A DNA stretch of 64,000 nucleotides from CBDAQA01 sp965247815 (GCA_965247815.1 CBDFHW010000026.1:62001-126000); one strand, 5' to 3'. Counted from the stretch's first letter, positions 32,778-41,458 are shown. Translations and numbers: made by a program. Notes: generated by a model from the sequence alone, not told the origin.

Positions 32778-34406
32778 ATGAAAAAGCAGACTTCACGTTT
32801 CTCACCAACTTCGATCCTGATCGCCGTAGCGGGGATTCTTGTTGTCGCCATCGTCGTGTCCGGAAGCATGGCCTATCGTGCCATCCAGAAGGTCAAGGTC
32901 GGTGGCCCGATCTACACTCAGATCGTCATGAGCAAGGACCTCGTGGCCGACATTCTGCCGCCGCCGGAGTACGCACTGGAAAGCTACCTCACAGTTCTTC
33001 AGTTGCAAGACGAATCCGACACCGGTCACCGAAAAGAACTGGTGAAGCACCTTGATCAGTTGGTGAAAGACTTCAACGACCGTCATGCCTACTGGGACAC
33101 TAATCTTCCTGACGGCGCCACCCGCACGGCGTTGCTGAAAGAGTCGTTCGATCCGGCCGTGACCTTCTTCAACGTGGTCAAAGATCAGTACCTGCCCGCG
33201 ATCGAAGCCGGGGACAAGGCAAAGGCGAACGCGTTAGTCGCTGGTCCTCTGCATGAAAGCTACGAAGCACACCGGGCCGCGATCGACAAGACGGTCGAGT
33301 CTGCCAATGCCGATGCGACCAGGACCGAACAGTTCGCCGCGTCGGTTGAACACGACGCGAACATCGCGTTCATGACCCTCGGCGGGGTGCTCGTCTCGAC
33401 GCTGGTAGTCGTGGCGATCCTGATCGGTCGGCAGCTGAGCGTCGCTAAAAAGCTCGGACGCCTCGCGGCATCGCTCGGCGAGACGTCAGAGTCGGTAACC
33501 GCCGCGTCGACGCAGGTCGCCGCCGGTAGTCAGTCCCTGGCCCAGGGCGCGAGCGAACAAGCCGCTAGTCTGGAAGAGACCAGCTCGAGCCTGGAAGAAA
33601 TCAGCTCGATGACCAAAAAGAATGCCGACACCGCCCACGAAACAAGCATTCTTTCGGCTAACGCCAAGGCGGCGTCAGACAAGGTCAACGTCGCCATGGC
33701 CAAGATGAGCACGGCGATCGCCTGCATCGAGAAGAGTGCCGCGGAGACGGCCAAGATCATCAAGACGATCGACGAGATCGCCTTCCAGACGAATCTGCTG
33801 GCGCTCAATGCCGCGGTCGAAGCCGCCCGCGCCGGTGAGGCCGGCAAAGGGTTCGCCGTGGTAGCCGAGGAAGTTCGCAACCTGGCCATGCGGTCGGCCG
33901 AAGCGGCAAAGAACACCGCCGGCCTCATTGAAGGGTCTGTTCAGAACGCAAAGAACGGCGTGCTGATTGCCGACGAAGTCGCCAGGTCGTTGTCCGACAT
34001 CACGCTGGCCAGCGGCAAGGTGAACTTGCTGGTGGCCGAAATTGCCGCCGCGAGCCAGGAACAGAGTCAGGGGATTCACCTCGTGAACCAGGCCATCCAG
34101 CAGATGGACAAGGTCACCCAGGGCAACGCGGCTTCGGCCGAGGAATCGGCGGCGAGCGCGGAAGAGTTGAACGGGCAAAGCCGTCAACTCCGGGACATCG
34201 TCGACGGACTGGTTCAACTGGTGCAGGGCGGAACCACCCCGCAGACGAGTCAGACCGAGGGCAAGCGGGTCGCGACCCGGCCACGTACCCAGGCCAAAAC
34301 CTTGCCGAAGGTAAAAAAGGCAGGGCCAAAGCTGAACACTGCATCACAGTTCCCGCTCGACGAGCCGGAGAGCCAGGATTTCAGCGATTTTAATCAGGCC
34401 GCGTGA
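32778..34406 (+). CDS. Methyl-accepting chemotaxis protein 2
   Basis: A 542-residue receptor, paralogue of MCP 1. TM1 about 13-33, four-helix-bundle-like sensor about 35-190, TM2 about 193-218, no obvious HAMP. The tip is identical to that of MCP 1 (AFQTNLLALNAAVEAARAGE). There is a strong Shine-Dalgarno sequence (AAGGGAGA) before the ATG. The C-terminus ends DFSDFNQAA, again with a DFSDF pentapeptide candidate. The sensor parts of the two MCPs differ, so they probably respond to different ligands or partner proteins, while the signalling parts are nearly the same. The next gene, after 114 bases with a hairpin, is an OprB-type porin. Confidence 0.93.
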   Translation: MKKQTSRFSPTSILIAVAGILVVAIVVSGSMAYRAIQKVKVGGPIYTQIVMSKDLVADILPPPEYALESYLTVLQLQDESDTGHRKELVKHLDQLVKDFNDRHAYWDTNLPDGATRTALLKESFDPAVTFFNVVKDQYLPAIEAGDKAKANALVAGPLHESYEAHRAAIDKTVESANADATRTEQFAASVEHDANIAFMTLGGVLVSTLVVVAILIGRQLSVAKKLGRLAASLGETSESVTAASTQVAAGSQSLAQGASEQAASLEETSSSLEEISSMTKKNADTAHETSILSANAKAASDKVNVAMAKMSTAIACIEKSAAETAKIIKTIDEIAFQTNLLALNAAVEAARAGEAGKGFAVVAEEVRNLAMRSAEAAKNTAGLIEGSVQNAKNGVLIADEVARSLSDITLASGKVNLLVAEIAAASQEQSQGIHLVNQAIQQMDKVTQGNAASAEESAASAEELNGQSRQLRDIVDGLVQLVQGGTTPQTSQTEGKRVATRPRTQAKTLPKVKKAGPKLNTASQFPLDEPESQDFSDFNQAA

Positions 34407-34426
34407 TCATCGCCAACCCGGGTCGT

Positions 34427-34444
34427 CACCGGCGAAAGCCGGTG
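34427..34444 (+). terminator. Possible terminator hairpin after MCP 2
   Basis: A 7-bp stem (CACCGGC/GCCGGTG) with a GAAA tetraloop lies 20 bases after the MCP 2 stop, followed by a few T residues. It is short of a full T-run, so it may attenuate or protect the upstream message rather than end it. Confidence 0.5.
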
Positions 34445-34520
34445 GTGACTCTTTGACCCCTTCGTCGCGCCTCCCGCGACGGGTCGAAAACGAAGCAAGC
34501 ATTCAGCCTCGGAATCGTGT

Positions 34521-35918
34521 ATGCCGGTCACCCCGAACGCGAAACAAACAGTAATGATTGGCTGTTCGATTGTAGCAATTGCAATCGTCAGCAAGGCGAT
34601 GTTTCCTGAGACGGAAACCGTGCGTCGCGGGCATGCTGCGGTGCGGTCGGCGTCGGTCAGCGGGTGGTCCAACGCGCACATCGACGACGGCATCCGGTTC
34701 CAGCCGACGACGCGCCCGTACCGACCGGTCGCCCAGACGCCCCCGGTCGCCACTACTGAGAACACCGATACCGGAAAACCCCCGCAGCAGTGGCAGCGAA
34801 TGACCGACGATTGGTTCGGATTGCGGCCCAAGCTCGACGACAAGGGCATCGCCATAAACGGATCGATCGCGGGGTACGCCGGGAAAAACTTCACCGGCGG
34901 CCGGACGACCTCGCACGGCGGCGGGGCGTACCTGCTTAACCTGAACGTCTCGCTCGACAGCCAGAAACTGGTCGGCTACGAGGGCGGCACATTCTTTCTT
35001 AATTTTCGGACACAGAACGGGCTGCACAATTCACTGGACGGTTCCTTCGGGAGCACGTCGCACCTGTATACGGCGGCCAGGACCGAAATCTCTGAGGGCT
35101 GGTACCAACAGCAGTTGCTGGATAGCAAAGTGCAGGTCAAGCTTGGCAAGATCGATGCCAATACCGACTTCGGCAGCGTGGCCAACGGGGGCCAATTCCT
35201 GAACAACTTCGGCGGGTTTACGCCGACCATTCTGGGATTCCCCACCGACCCCGACCCCGCGTTCGGCATCGACGCGGCGGTACACCCGACGTCTTTTCTA
35301 TACCTGAGCGCCGGCGTATTCGACGGGTCCGCATTGCAGGGCGCGAAACCCGGCCTCCTGGGGCCGTCGAAGATTTTTCACGAGCGGACCCCGTTCTTCA
35401 TTGCCGAGTTGGGATCGACATGGACGTTGCCGAATCACCGGGACGGACGCGTCGGGTTCGGTGTCTGGCATCACGCCGGTGATTTTGATCGTTTCAACGG
35501 CGGTGTTGAAAGCGGCGCGACCGGCCCTTACGCGACGTTGGACCAGACGCTGTGGCGGGCGAATCCAGACGTCGACGGGGACGACCAGGGCATCGCGATG
35601 TTCCTGATCGGCGGGTACGCCAACCCGTCCGTGAGCGCGGTCGAATATCAGATCGGCGGTGGCGCAAAATGGACAGGAGCGATCCCGTACCGGAGCGAAG
35701 ACGTCACGGGGATCGGCGCCAGCTATATCCGGTTTTCGGACGCCGCCGGCGCGGGCTTCGATAAACGCGCCGAGACGACTGTGGAAATGTTTTACAAAAT
35801 ACGGCTCAACGCGTGGTTGAGTGTTCAGCCGGACCTGCAATACGTGCACGATCCCGGCGGTATCAACAGCCAACGCGACGCCGTTGCAGGCACCGTCCAG
35901 GTCATCGCGGATTTCTAA
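34521..35918 (+). CDS. OprB-family carbohydrate-selective porin
   Basis: A 465-residue outer-membrane beta-barrel. The N-terminus has a hydrophobic stretch (MIGCSIVAIAIVSKAM) that may be the signal, followed by a Pro-rich linker to about residue 90. The mature region starts with DDWFGLRPKLDDKGIAINGS and has alternating amphipathic strands (GSVVANGG-like KLGKIDANTDFG, FGVWHHAGDFDRFNG, SVQPDLQYVHDPGG) that fit OprB, with the C-terminal residue Phe. It would pass sugars or small solutes across the outer membrane. Its place between two MCPs and a diguanylate cyclase in a chemosensory cluster is unusual. Two starts (34521 and 34554) are possible; neither has a strong ribosome binding site. Confidence 0.8.
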   Translation: MPVTPNAKQTVMIGCSIVAIAIVSKAMFPETETVRRGHAAVRSASVSGWSNAHIDDGIRFQPTTRPYRPVAQTPPVATTENTDTGKPPQQWQRMTDDWFGLRPKLDDKGIAINGSIAGYAGKNFTGGRTTSHGGGAYLLNLNVSLDSQKLVGYEGGTFFLNFRTQNGLHNSLDGSFGSTSHLYTAARTEISEGWYQQQLLDSKVQVKLGKIDANTDFGSVANGGQFLNNFGGFTPTILGFPTDPDPAFGIDAAVHPTSFLYLSAGVFDGSALQGAKPGLLGPSKIFHERTPFFIAELGSTWTLPNHRDGRVGFGVWHHAGDFDRFNGGVESGATGPYATLDQTLWRANPDVDGDDQGIAMFLIGGYANPSVSAVEYQIGGGAKWTGAIPYRSEDVTGIGASYIRFSDAAGAGFDKRAETTVEMFYKIRLNAWLSVQPDLQYVHDPGGINSQRDAVAGTVQVIADF

Positions 35919-35948
35919 GTTTTTGCCACAAGCCAGGACGGATCCTTC

Positions 35949-36323
35949 ATGAAAACGACGATCGCACAAAGAATCGGCGAATGTTTCGCGACGACGCTCA
36001 TTTCCAGTTCCGGCCTTTCGATACTGGCGTACAACCGCCTGCACCAGATCTCCGGTCAAGTCTCGATCAACGCGTACAGCCAAAAGGGAACCACGGTCGC
36101 AGAACAAACTATTAGGCTCGCGCATCAAGCGTTCGGTCGATCGCCGGAACACATCCTGAATGACACCGATGCCGCTAAGACGGAACTGGCCGGCGAGATA
36201 ACCGAAGGGCTCGGGGCGGGAGACGAGGCGCTTGCGGATTGGATGAGCCACCTGCGAAGCGCGACAACCCAGCGGCGTTATTGCCAAAGGAGACTAAATG
36301 CCTCAGCGCCTACTCATCATTGA
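35949..36323 (+). CDS. Truncated MCP-like membrane protein
   Basis: A 124-residue product. The start (MKTTIAQRIGECFATTLISSSGLSILAY is a TM helix of MCP type; about residues 8-28) is followed by a helical periplasmic sensor beginning (IRLAHQAFGRSPEHILND), as in MCP sensors. It then loses similarity at about residue 99 and ends in a short basic tail (RRYCQRRLN). A full MCP would need about 400 more residues with TM2 and signalling tip, none of which are present. The stop lies inside the next gene, overlapping 26 bases. It may be a decayed receptor or a small sensor peptide that partners one of the MCPs. The protein is not recognised otherwise. Confidence 0.55.
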   Translation: MKTTIAQRIGECFATTLISSSGLSILAYNRLHQISGQVSINAYSQKGTTVAEQTIRLAHQAFGRSPEHILNDTDAAKTELAGEITEGLGAGDEALADWMSHLRSATTQRRYCQRRLNASAPTHH

Positions 36324-37269
36324 TGATTCGCTGTTCATTCAGCAGATCGTGCAGAAGAGCCTGGCCGACCAGGCGCTGCAGCTCGAGTTCGCCTCGACGG
36401 GCGAAGAAGGACTTCGACTCGCCGTCGATCATCAGCCGGACGTGGTCCTGCTGGACGTCGAAATGCCGGACCCGAACGGTTTTGAAATCTGTCGGCGGAT
36501 GAAGGCCAACGAAGCGACGAAGCACATTCCGATCGTGTTTCTGACAAGCCACACGGGCACCGAAGAAAAGGTCAAAGGGCTCGACCTCGGGGCGTTGGAC
36601 TACGTGACCAAACCGTTTAAGCCGGCGGAACTGTGCGCCAGGGTTCGCTCGGCGCTGCGGGTGAAATTCATGCAGGACATCCTGGCCGAGAAGGCGATGA
36701 TCGACGGCCTCACCGGGCTTTGGAACCGGCGGTATCTGGAACAGCGGATCGACCAGGAGATGTCGCTCGCGATACGGGAGAACGGCCGTTTCTCGCTGGT
36801 GATGGTCGACATCGACCATTTCAAATCGATCAACGATTCGCACGGCCACCCGTTCGGTGACGACATGTTACGAGTCGTCGCCAGGGAGTTGCTGGACGGG
36901 ATCCGCAAAGAGGACACCGTCTGCCGTTTCGGGGGTGAAGAGTTCGCGATGCTGTTACCGCGCGTCGGGACCGCCGGGGCGGCGGTGCTCGCGGATCGCG
37001 TTCGATCGGCCATTCATTCTCTCGAAATCGAGCACCGAGGTTCGCAGGTGAAACTGTCCGCAAGTTTTGGCGTGGCCGAGTCGACGGCGCTGAGTGCCAC
37101 GACTCTGGTCGAAGCGGCGGATCAGGCGTTGTATCGCGCTAAAAAACTCGGCCGAAACCGGGTCGAGATCGACAAGGCCGGCCGCTCATCGGATCCGGGC
37201 AGTCGAGCGACAATGACAGGTGACACGAACGCGACACGATGTGTCGAGGGGATTGCAAATGCTTACTGA
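36298..37269 (+). CDS. REC-GGDEF diguanylate cyclase (PleD/WspR-like)
   Basis: A 323-residue output protein. The receiver domain (about 1-120) has IIDDS, the phospho-acceptor Asp in VVLLDVEMPD, Thr/Ser in FLTSH and Lys in VTKPF. The GGDEF domain (about 135-300) has the active-site FGGEEF motif and, five residues before it, RKED, the RxxD inhibitory site, so c-di-GMP feedback inhibition is likely. No EAL domain. It is probably phosphorylated by CheA and makes c-di-GMP, linking the receptors to surface behaviour. A strong ribosome binding site (AAAGGAGA) precedes the ATG. Confidence 0.93.
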   Translation: MPQRLLIIDDSLFIQQIVQKSLADQALQLEFASTGEEGLRLAVDHQPDVVLLDVEMPDPNGFEICRRMKANEATKHIPIVFLTSHTGTEEKVKGLDLGALDYVTKPFKPAELCARVRSALRVKFMQDILAEKAMIDGLTGLWNRRYLEQRIDQEMSLAIRENGRFSLVMVDIDHFKSINDSHGHPFGDDMLRVVARELLDGIRKEDTVCRFGGEEFAMLLPRVGTAGAAVLADRVRSAIHSLEIEHRGSQVKLSASFGVAESTALSATTLVEAADQALYRAKKLGRNRVEIDKAGRSSDPGSRATMTGDTNATRCVEGIANAY

Positions 37270-38122
37270 ATCCGCATTCCAGATTGACGACAACGATTTC
37301 GATCTGGTCCGCCAGGTCGTGCACAAGCACTGCGGCATCTCACTGAGCAGCGAGAAAAAATCGCTTGTGATGGCGAGGATCGCCAAGAAAGTCCGGGGCA
37401 GCGGTCTGAGTTCGGCCAAAGACTATCTCCGACGCACGTTCAGCGACCGCTCGGGTGGGGATTTCCTGGAGTTCATCAACGCGATCAGCACAAATCTAAC
37501 CAGTTTTTTTCGGGAGAATCAGCATTTTGAGTATCTGACCCGGGAGTATCTCCCGCCGCTGCTGGCGAAAAAGCGTGACGCCGGCGACGGGCGTTTCCTC
37601 GCCTGGAGCGCCGCGTGTTCGAGCGGTGAGGAGCCCTACACGCTGGCCATGAGCCTTCTGGACGCGTTCGATCAACCACCGGTTCGGTCGTTTAAATGGG
37701 ACCCGCGATTGCTGGCCACTGATATTTCCACGGCGATGCTCGCGACAGCGCGGGCCGGGGTGTATGCCGCGTCGCGGGTGCAATCCGTGCCGGAAAAATT
37801 CCAGCATAAATACTTTTCCCCGGCCGGCCGCGATTTGGACGAGCAGTCGTTCCAAGTGTCCGATGAATTAAGAAGAATCATTCAGTTCCGGCACCTGAAC
37901 CTGATCGGGGAGTGGCCCTTCCGAGGGCCGTTCGACTGCATCTTCTGTCGCAACGTGATGATTTATTTCGACAGGCCGACCCAGCAGAAGCTGGTGGAGC
38001 GGTTCTGGAACTGCCTCAAACCAGGCGGGTTGTTGTTCACCGGGCATTCGGAGTCGCTGACGGCGATCTCTCATCGGTTCGAACACCGGCGTCCGTCGAT
38101 CTATGAAAAAGCAGGCTCGTAA
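37259..38122 (+). CDS. cheR: Chemotaxis methyltransferase CheR
   Basis: About 287 residues; S-adenosylmethionine-dependent methylation of receptor glutamates. The N-terminal helical domain (about 5-80) has IDDNDFDLVRQVVHKHCG; the catalytic domain has the SAM motif WSAACSSGEEPYTLAM, CRNVMIYFD and FTGHSESLT. I use the ATG at 37259, with GAGGGG 7 bases ahead; it overlaps the diguanylate cyclase stop by 11 bases. The MCPs end in pentapeptide candidates that would bind the beta-subdomain of CheR. Confidence 0.95.
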   Translation: MLTESAFQIDDNDFDLVRQVVHKHCGISLSSEKKSLVMARIAKKVRGSGLSSAKDYLRRTFSDRSGGDFLEFINAISTNLTSFFRENQHFEYLTREYLPPLLAKKRDAGDGRFLAWSAACSSGEEPYTLAMSLLDAFDQPPVRSFKWDPRLLATDISTAMLATARAGVYAASRVQSVPEKFQHKYFSPAGRDLDEQSFQVSDELRRIIQFRHLNLIGEWPFRGPFDCIFCRNVMIYFDRPTQQKLVERFWNCLKPGGLLFTGHSESLTAISHRFEHRRPSIYEKAGS

Positions 38123-38133
38123 CAGGAGAAAAC

Positions 38134-38613
38134 GTGCAACTAGTGATCGGAGTTTCTGATGCAAAAATCTCTGCCGACAAGCAAGACTCACTCATTACCT
38201 ACGCGCTGGGGTCGTGCATCGGTGTGTCGCTGTACGACGTCAAAAGCGGTGTAGGCGGTTTGCTGCATTACCAGCTTCCGTCGTCGACCGCTGACCCGGC
38301 GCGGGCGGCGGAAAAACCGCTGATGTTCGCCGACACGGGAATGGCGTGGCTCATCAAACAGATGGAACAGAAGGGCGCGATCAAGCGCCGGATGCGTGTC
38401 CGAATGGCAGGTGCGGCGCAGATGCTCGGTGACAGCCAGATGTTCGACATTGGTCGGAGGAATCACGCCGCGATTCGCAAGGTGCTCTGGCAGCACGGCA
38501 TGTTCATTGACGCCGAGCAGGTCGGCGGGTCGTTACCGAGAACGATTTCGATGAACGTCGCCGACGGGTCCGTGGAGATCCGGTGCAATCGAGAAGTACT
38601 TCAGCTTACGTGA
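38134..38613 (+). CDS. cheD: Receptor glutamine deamidase CheD
   Basis: A 159-residue CheD, which deamidates receptor glutamines and in some species partners CheC. The catalytic Cys is in ALGSCIGVSLYD and the His in GLLHYQLPSS, in the spacing of the CheD family. Start is a GTG with AGGAGA 5 bases ahead. It lies 11 bases after cheR and 15 bases before the REC-CheX gene. CheD with CheX-type phosphatases suggests an adaptation system of the Bacillus/Thermotoga type rather than the CheZ type. Confidence 0.95.
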   Translation: MQLVIGVSDAKISADKQDSLITYALGSCIGVSLYDVKSGVGGLLHYQLPSSTADPARAAEKPLMFADTGMAWLIKQMEQKGAIKRRMRVRMAGAAQMLGDSQMFDIGRRNHAAIRKVLWQHGMFIDAEQVGGSLPRTISMNVADGSVEIRCNREVLQLT

Positions 38614-38628
38614 AAGGGTGTTACCACT

Positions 38629-39507
38629 ATGGCGCAGCTAAACAGGAAACGCATTTTGCTCGTAGACGATTCGAAGACGACCCGCGCAATGATTAAGCGC
38701 GTGATCGGCATGCTCGATCTCGAAATCGAGGAAGTGCTCGAAGCCAACGACGGCAAGGAAGGCCTCGCAGTTCTGGATTCGACGCGGGTCGATCTGGTGC
38801 TCGCGGACTTGAACATGCCGGTCATGGACGGGTACGAAATGATCGACAGAATGAGCCGGAGCGAGACGCTCAAAGGCATCCCGGTGGTGGTGATCTCGGC
38901 TCAGCCTGATCCTGAGCAGGTCGCCCGGTTGAAGCGGAACGGGGTCGCCGGCTATTTGCCGAAGCCGTTCACTGCCGAGGGCATTCGCGACATGATCGCG
39001 CCGCTTTTCGATGCCGCCGCGGCATCGGTCCCGGTCGAACTCACGCAGGCCGACAGGTCACAGCTGGCGCTCGCCGCCGCGCTCGCCGAAGCCCTGCAGA
39101 CGATGGCGTTTATCTCCCCGGAGCCGATCCCCGTCGGCGAACCTGCGACCCTGCCCGAGGGGTCACGGCTGGTCTCGATCGACTTCAAGGGTGAAACGAC
39201 TAAAGGTTCGCTCGCGTTGGCGGCGCCGCCTGCCTTCGGCGAGGCGATGGCCGCGAATCTGGACATCGTCGAATCGACCGGCGGTGACGACGCGTTAAAG
39301 GAACTGGCGAACATTGCTTGTGGAATGTTCCTGCGGAGCAGGCGTGGCGGGGGGACGGGATTTCACCTGTCGCACCCGCACGTGTCTTCGCTGCCCGAGT
39401 CGAACATCACGACGTTGTTCAAGGCGTCGGACTCAGTCTCGCTGCAGGCGGACGGGCACTTGATCGCGGCGCAGGCCGTGATCGACGCGGCATTTTACCG
39501 CTCATAA
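38629..39507 (+). CDS. Receiver domain fused to CheX-like domain
   Basis: A 292-residue protein. The receiver part (about 1-125) has LLVDDS, the phospho-Asp in DLVLADLNMP, Ser in VVISAQ and Lys in YLPKPF. The C-terminal part (about 140-292) resembles CheX: the ALKELANIACGMFL helix keeps the E..N pair of the CheX/CheC/FliY active site. A receiver joined to a phosphatase could dephosphorylate CheY-P or itself, or act as a phosphate sink. It sits between cheD and cheB. Confidence 0.8.
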   Translation: MAQLNRKRILLVDDSKTTRAMIKRVIGMLDLEIEEVLEANDGKEGLAVLDSTRVDLVLADLNMPVMDGYEMIDRMSRSETLKGIPVVVISAQPDPEQVARLKRNGVAGYLPKPFTAEGIRDMIAPLFDAAAASVPVELTQADRSQLALAAALAEALQTMAFISPEPIPVGEPATLPEGSRLVSIDFKGETTKGSLALAAPPAFGEAMAANLDIVESTGGDDALKELANIACGMFLRSRRGGGTGFHLSHPHVSSLPESNITTLFKASDSVSLQADGHLIAAQAVIDAAFYRS

Positions 39508-39517
39508 AGGTCTTCTC

Positions 39518-40555
39518 ATGGGCAACGCATTCGCAACACGGGTACTCATCGTCGACGACTCTGCCGTGGTCAGGCAATGCCTGACCCGGCAACTCGCGAG
39601 CGACCCCGGCATCGTCGTGGTGGGCAGTGCACCGGATCCGTTCGTGGCGAGGGACAAGATTCTCGAGCTCAAGCCCGACGTCATCACGCTCGACGTGGAG
39701 ATGCCCCGGATGGACGGCATCACCTTTCTTCGAAAGCTGATGATGCACCACCCGCTGCCGGTGATCGTCCTGAGCTCGCTGACCGCACAAGGCACGGAGA
39801 CGGCCATCCGCGCGCTGGAAGCCGGCGCGGTCGAAGTGCTCTGCAAACCGTCGGCGGCGTATTCGATCGACGACATGGGCGCGAAGCTGATTGACGTCGT
39901 GAAGATGGCGGCCCGGACAACCGTCTCGGCCAGAAAGCCTGCCACGAACAGCAAGCCGGTCGTGCTCAGTATGTCCGCGACCACGGACAAGATCATCGCC
40001 CTGGGAGCTTCGACCGGTGGCGTGCAGGCGTTGACCGAAGTGTTGACCGCGTTTCCAAAAAACGCGCCGGGGACTGTCGTCGTCCAGCACATGCCGGCGC
40101 ATTTCACAACGTCGTTCGCCAATCGGCTCGACGGATTGTGCGAAGTCCAGGTCAAAGAGGCCGTGACGGGAGACCGCGTTCTGCCCGGCCGGGTGCTGAT
40201 CGCGCCGGGCGGGTCCCATACTCTGCTGCGTCGGTCGGGGTCTCAATATTATGTCGAGATAAAAGACGGTCCGGAGATTCACCACCAGAAGCCGAGTGTC
40301 GATGTTCTATTCGACTCGGTAGCGAGATACGCCGGGGCGAACGCGGTGGGTGCGATTCTCACCGGCATGGGCGCCGACGGCGCCGCCGGGTTATTGAACA
40401 TGCGGCGAGCCGGTTCGCGGACGGTCGCCCAGGATGAAAAGTCGAGCATTGTTTTCGGCATGCCGATGGAAGCGATCAAATGCGGAGCGGCGGAGCAGAT
40501 TCTGACGCTGACTGATATCGCGGGCGCGATGATTTCGCTCGCGAGCAGAAATTAA
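39518..40555 (+). CDS. cheB: Receptor methylesterase CheB
   Basis: A 345-residue CheB: an N-terminal receiver (LIVDDS, phospho-Asp in DVITLDVEMPRMDG, LCKPS) and a C-terminal methylesterase with Ser in LGASTGG, His in VVQHMPAHFT and Asp in TGMGADGAAGL. Phosphorylation by CheA relieves receiver inhibition and removes receptor methyl groups. The gene begins 10 bases after the REC-CheX gene. Confidence 0.96.
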   Translation: MGNAFATRVLIVDDSAVVRQCLTRQLASDPGIVVVGSAPDPFVARDKILELKPDVITLDVEMPRMDGITFLRKLMMHHPLPVIVLSSLTAQGTETAIRALEAGAVEVLCKPSAAYSIDDMGAKLIDVVKMAARTTVSARKPATNSKPVVLSMSATTDKIIALGASTGGVQALTEVLTAFPKNAPGTVVVQHMPAHFTTSFANRLDGLCEVQVKEAVTGDRVLPGRVLIAPGGSHTLLRRSGSQYYVEIKDGPEIHHQKPSVDVLFDSVARYAGANAVGAILTGMGADGAAGLLNMRRAGSRTVAQDEKSSIVFGMPMEAIKCGAAEQILTLTDIAGAMISLASRN

Positions 40556-40567
40556 TTGGAGACGAAA

Positions 40568-41065
40568 GTGGAAGCAACTCTGAAGCAGCAACCGCCGGCG
40601 ACCCGGCTCAGCGCACAGCTGATTATGCCATTCGTCAACTCGACGATGGAAGTCTTCACCACGATGGTGAAGGTCAGACCCGACATTGGCAAACCAGTGT
40701 TGAAGACCGACTCGTCTGCCAGCTACGACGTGTCGGGAATCATCGGTTTTTCCGGTGAGATCGTCGGTTCGGTCGTGGTCAGCTTTCAGATGGAAGCCGC
40801 GTCGAAGCTGGTCAACGCGCTGGCAGGGATGGAGGTCGATCCGACCTCGTCTGATTTCGTCGACGCGATCGGCGAGCTGGCGAACATGATCGCGGGCAGC
40901 GCTAAAAAACACCTCGGCAAGAAGGCGAGTATTGCCGTCCCGACGGTCATCATCGGACATCACCACACGGTGGGGCGACTGTCGGGCGTGCCTTGCGTGC
41001 TGATCCCGTGCTCGACTCCGGTCGGGAATTTTGCCGTCGAAGTGAACATCAAACCCGCCCCCTGA
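40568..41065 (+). CDS. cheX: CheX-type phosphatase
   Basis: About 165 residues; CheX dephosphorylates CheY-P. The active helix is AIGELANMIAGSAKK, with the E..N pair; the VSGIIGFSGEIVGSVVVSF and TPVGNFAVEVNI strands are family-like. I use the GTG at 40568 with a GGAG ribosome binding site; a TTG at 40556 would add 4 residues. This is the second CheX-like domain in the cluster, after the fused one, and lies directly before cheY. Confidence 0.88.
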   Translation: MEATLKQQPPATRLSAQLIMPFVNSTMEVFTTMVKVRPDIGKPVLKTDSSASYDVSGIIGFSGEIVGSVVVSFQMEAASKLVNALAGMEVDPTSSDFVDAIGELANMIAGSAKKHLGKKASIAVPTVIIGHHHTVGRLSGVPCVLIPCSTPVGNFAVEVNIKPAP

Positions 41066-41086
41066 GATTTTGGATAAGAGGAACCC

Positions 41087-41458
41087 ATGAAAGTATTACT
41101 CGTAGACGATTCGAAGATGATGCGGACGATCCAGAAGAAAGTCCTGGAAGCGCTCGGTAAGGTCGAATTCAGCGAAGCCGGTGACGGCGTGGAAGCGCTG
41201 AAGACGATTTCCGAAACCCCGGGCGGATTCAATCTGATTCTGATCGATTGGAACATGCCGAACATGGACGGCTTCACCCTGGTCGGAAAAATCCGCGAGA
41301 AGGACAAGAAGACGCCGCTGATCATGGTGACCACCGAGGCGGAAAAATCGCGGATCATGGAAGCGATCAAGGCCGGAGTGAACAACTACGCGCTGAAACC
41401 GTTCACGCCCGAAATGCTCCTCCAGAAGGTTCAGCAGACGCTGCTCAAAGCGGCCTGA
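41087..41458 (+). CDS. cheY: CheY-like response regulator
   Basis: A 123-residue single receiver domain: LLVDDSKMMR, phospho-Asp in ILIDWNMPNMDG, Thr in MVTTEAEK and Lys in ALKPFTPE. It follows cheX, so it is the likely CheX substrate and the diffusible output of CheA. Its target (flagellar switch or other) is not in the window. AAGAGG ribosome binding site before the ATG. Confidence 0.95.
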   Translation: MKVLLVDDSKMMRTIQKKVLEALGKVEFSEAGDGVEALKTISETPGGFNLILIDWNMPNMDGFTLVGKIREKDKKTPLIMVTTEAEKSRIMEAIKAGVNNYALKPFTPEMLLQKVQQTLLKAA

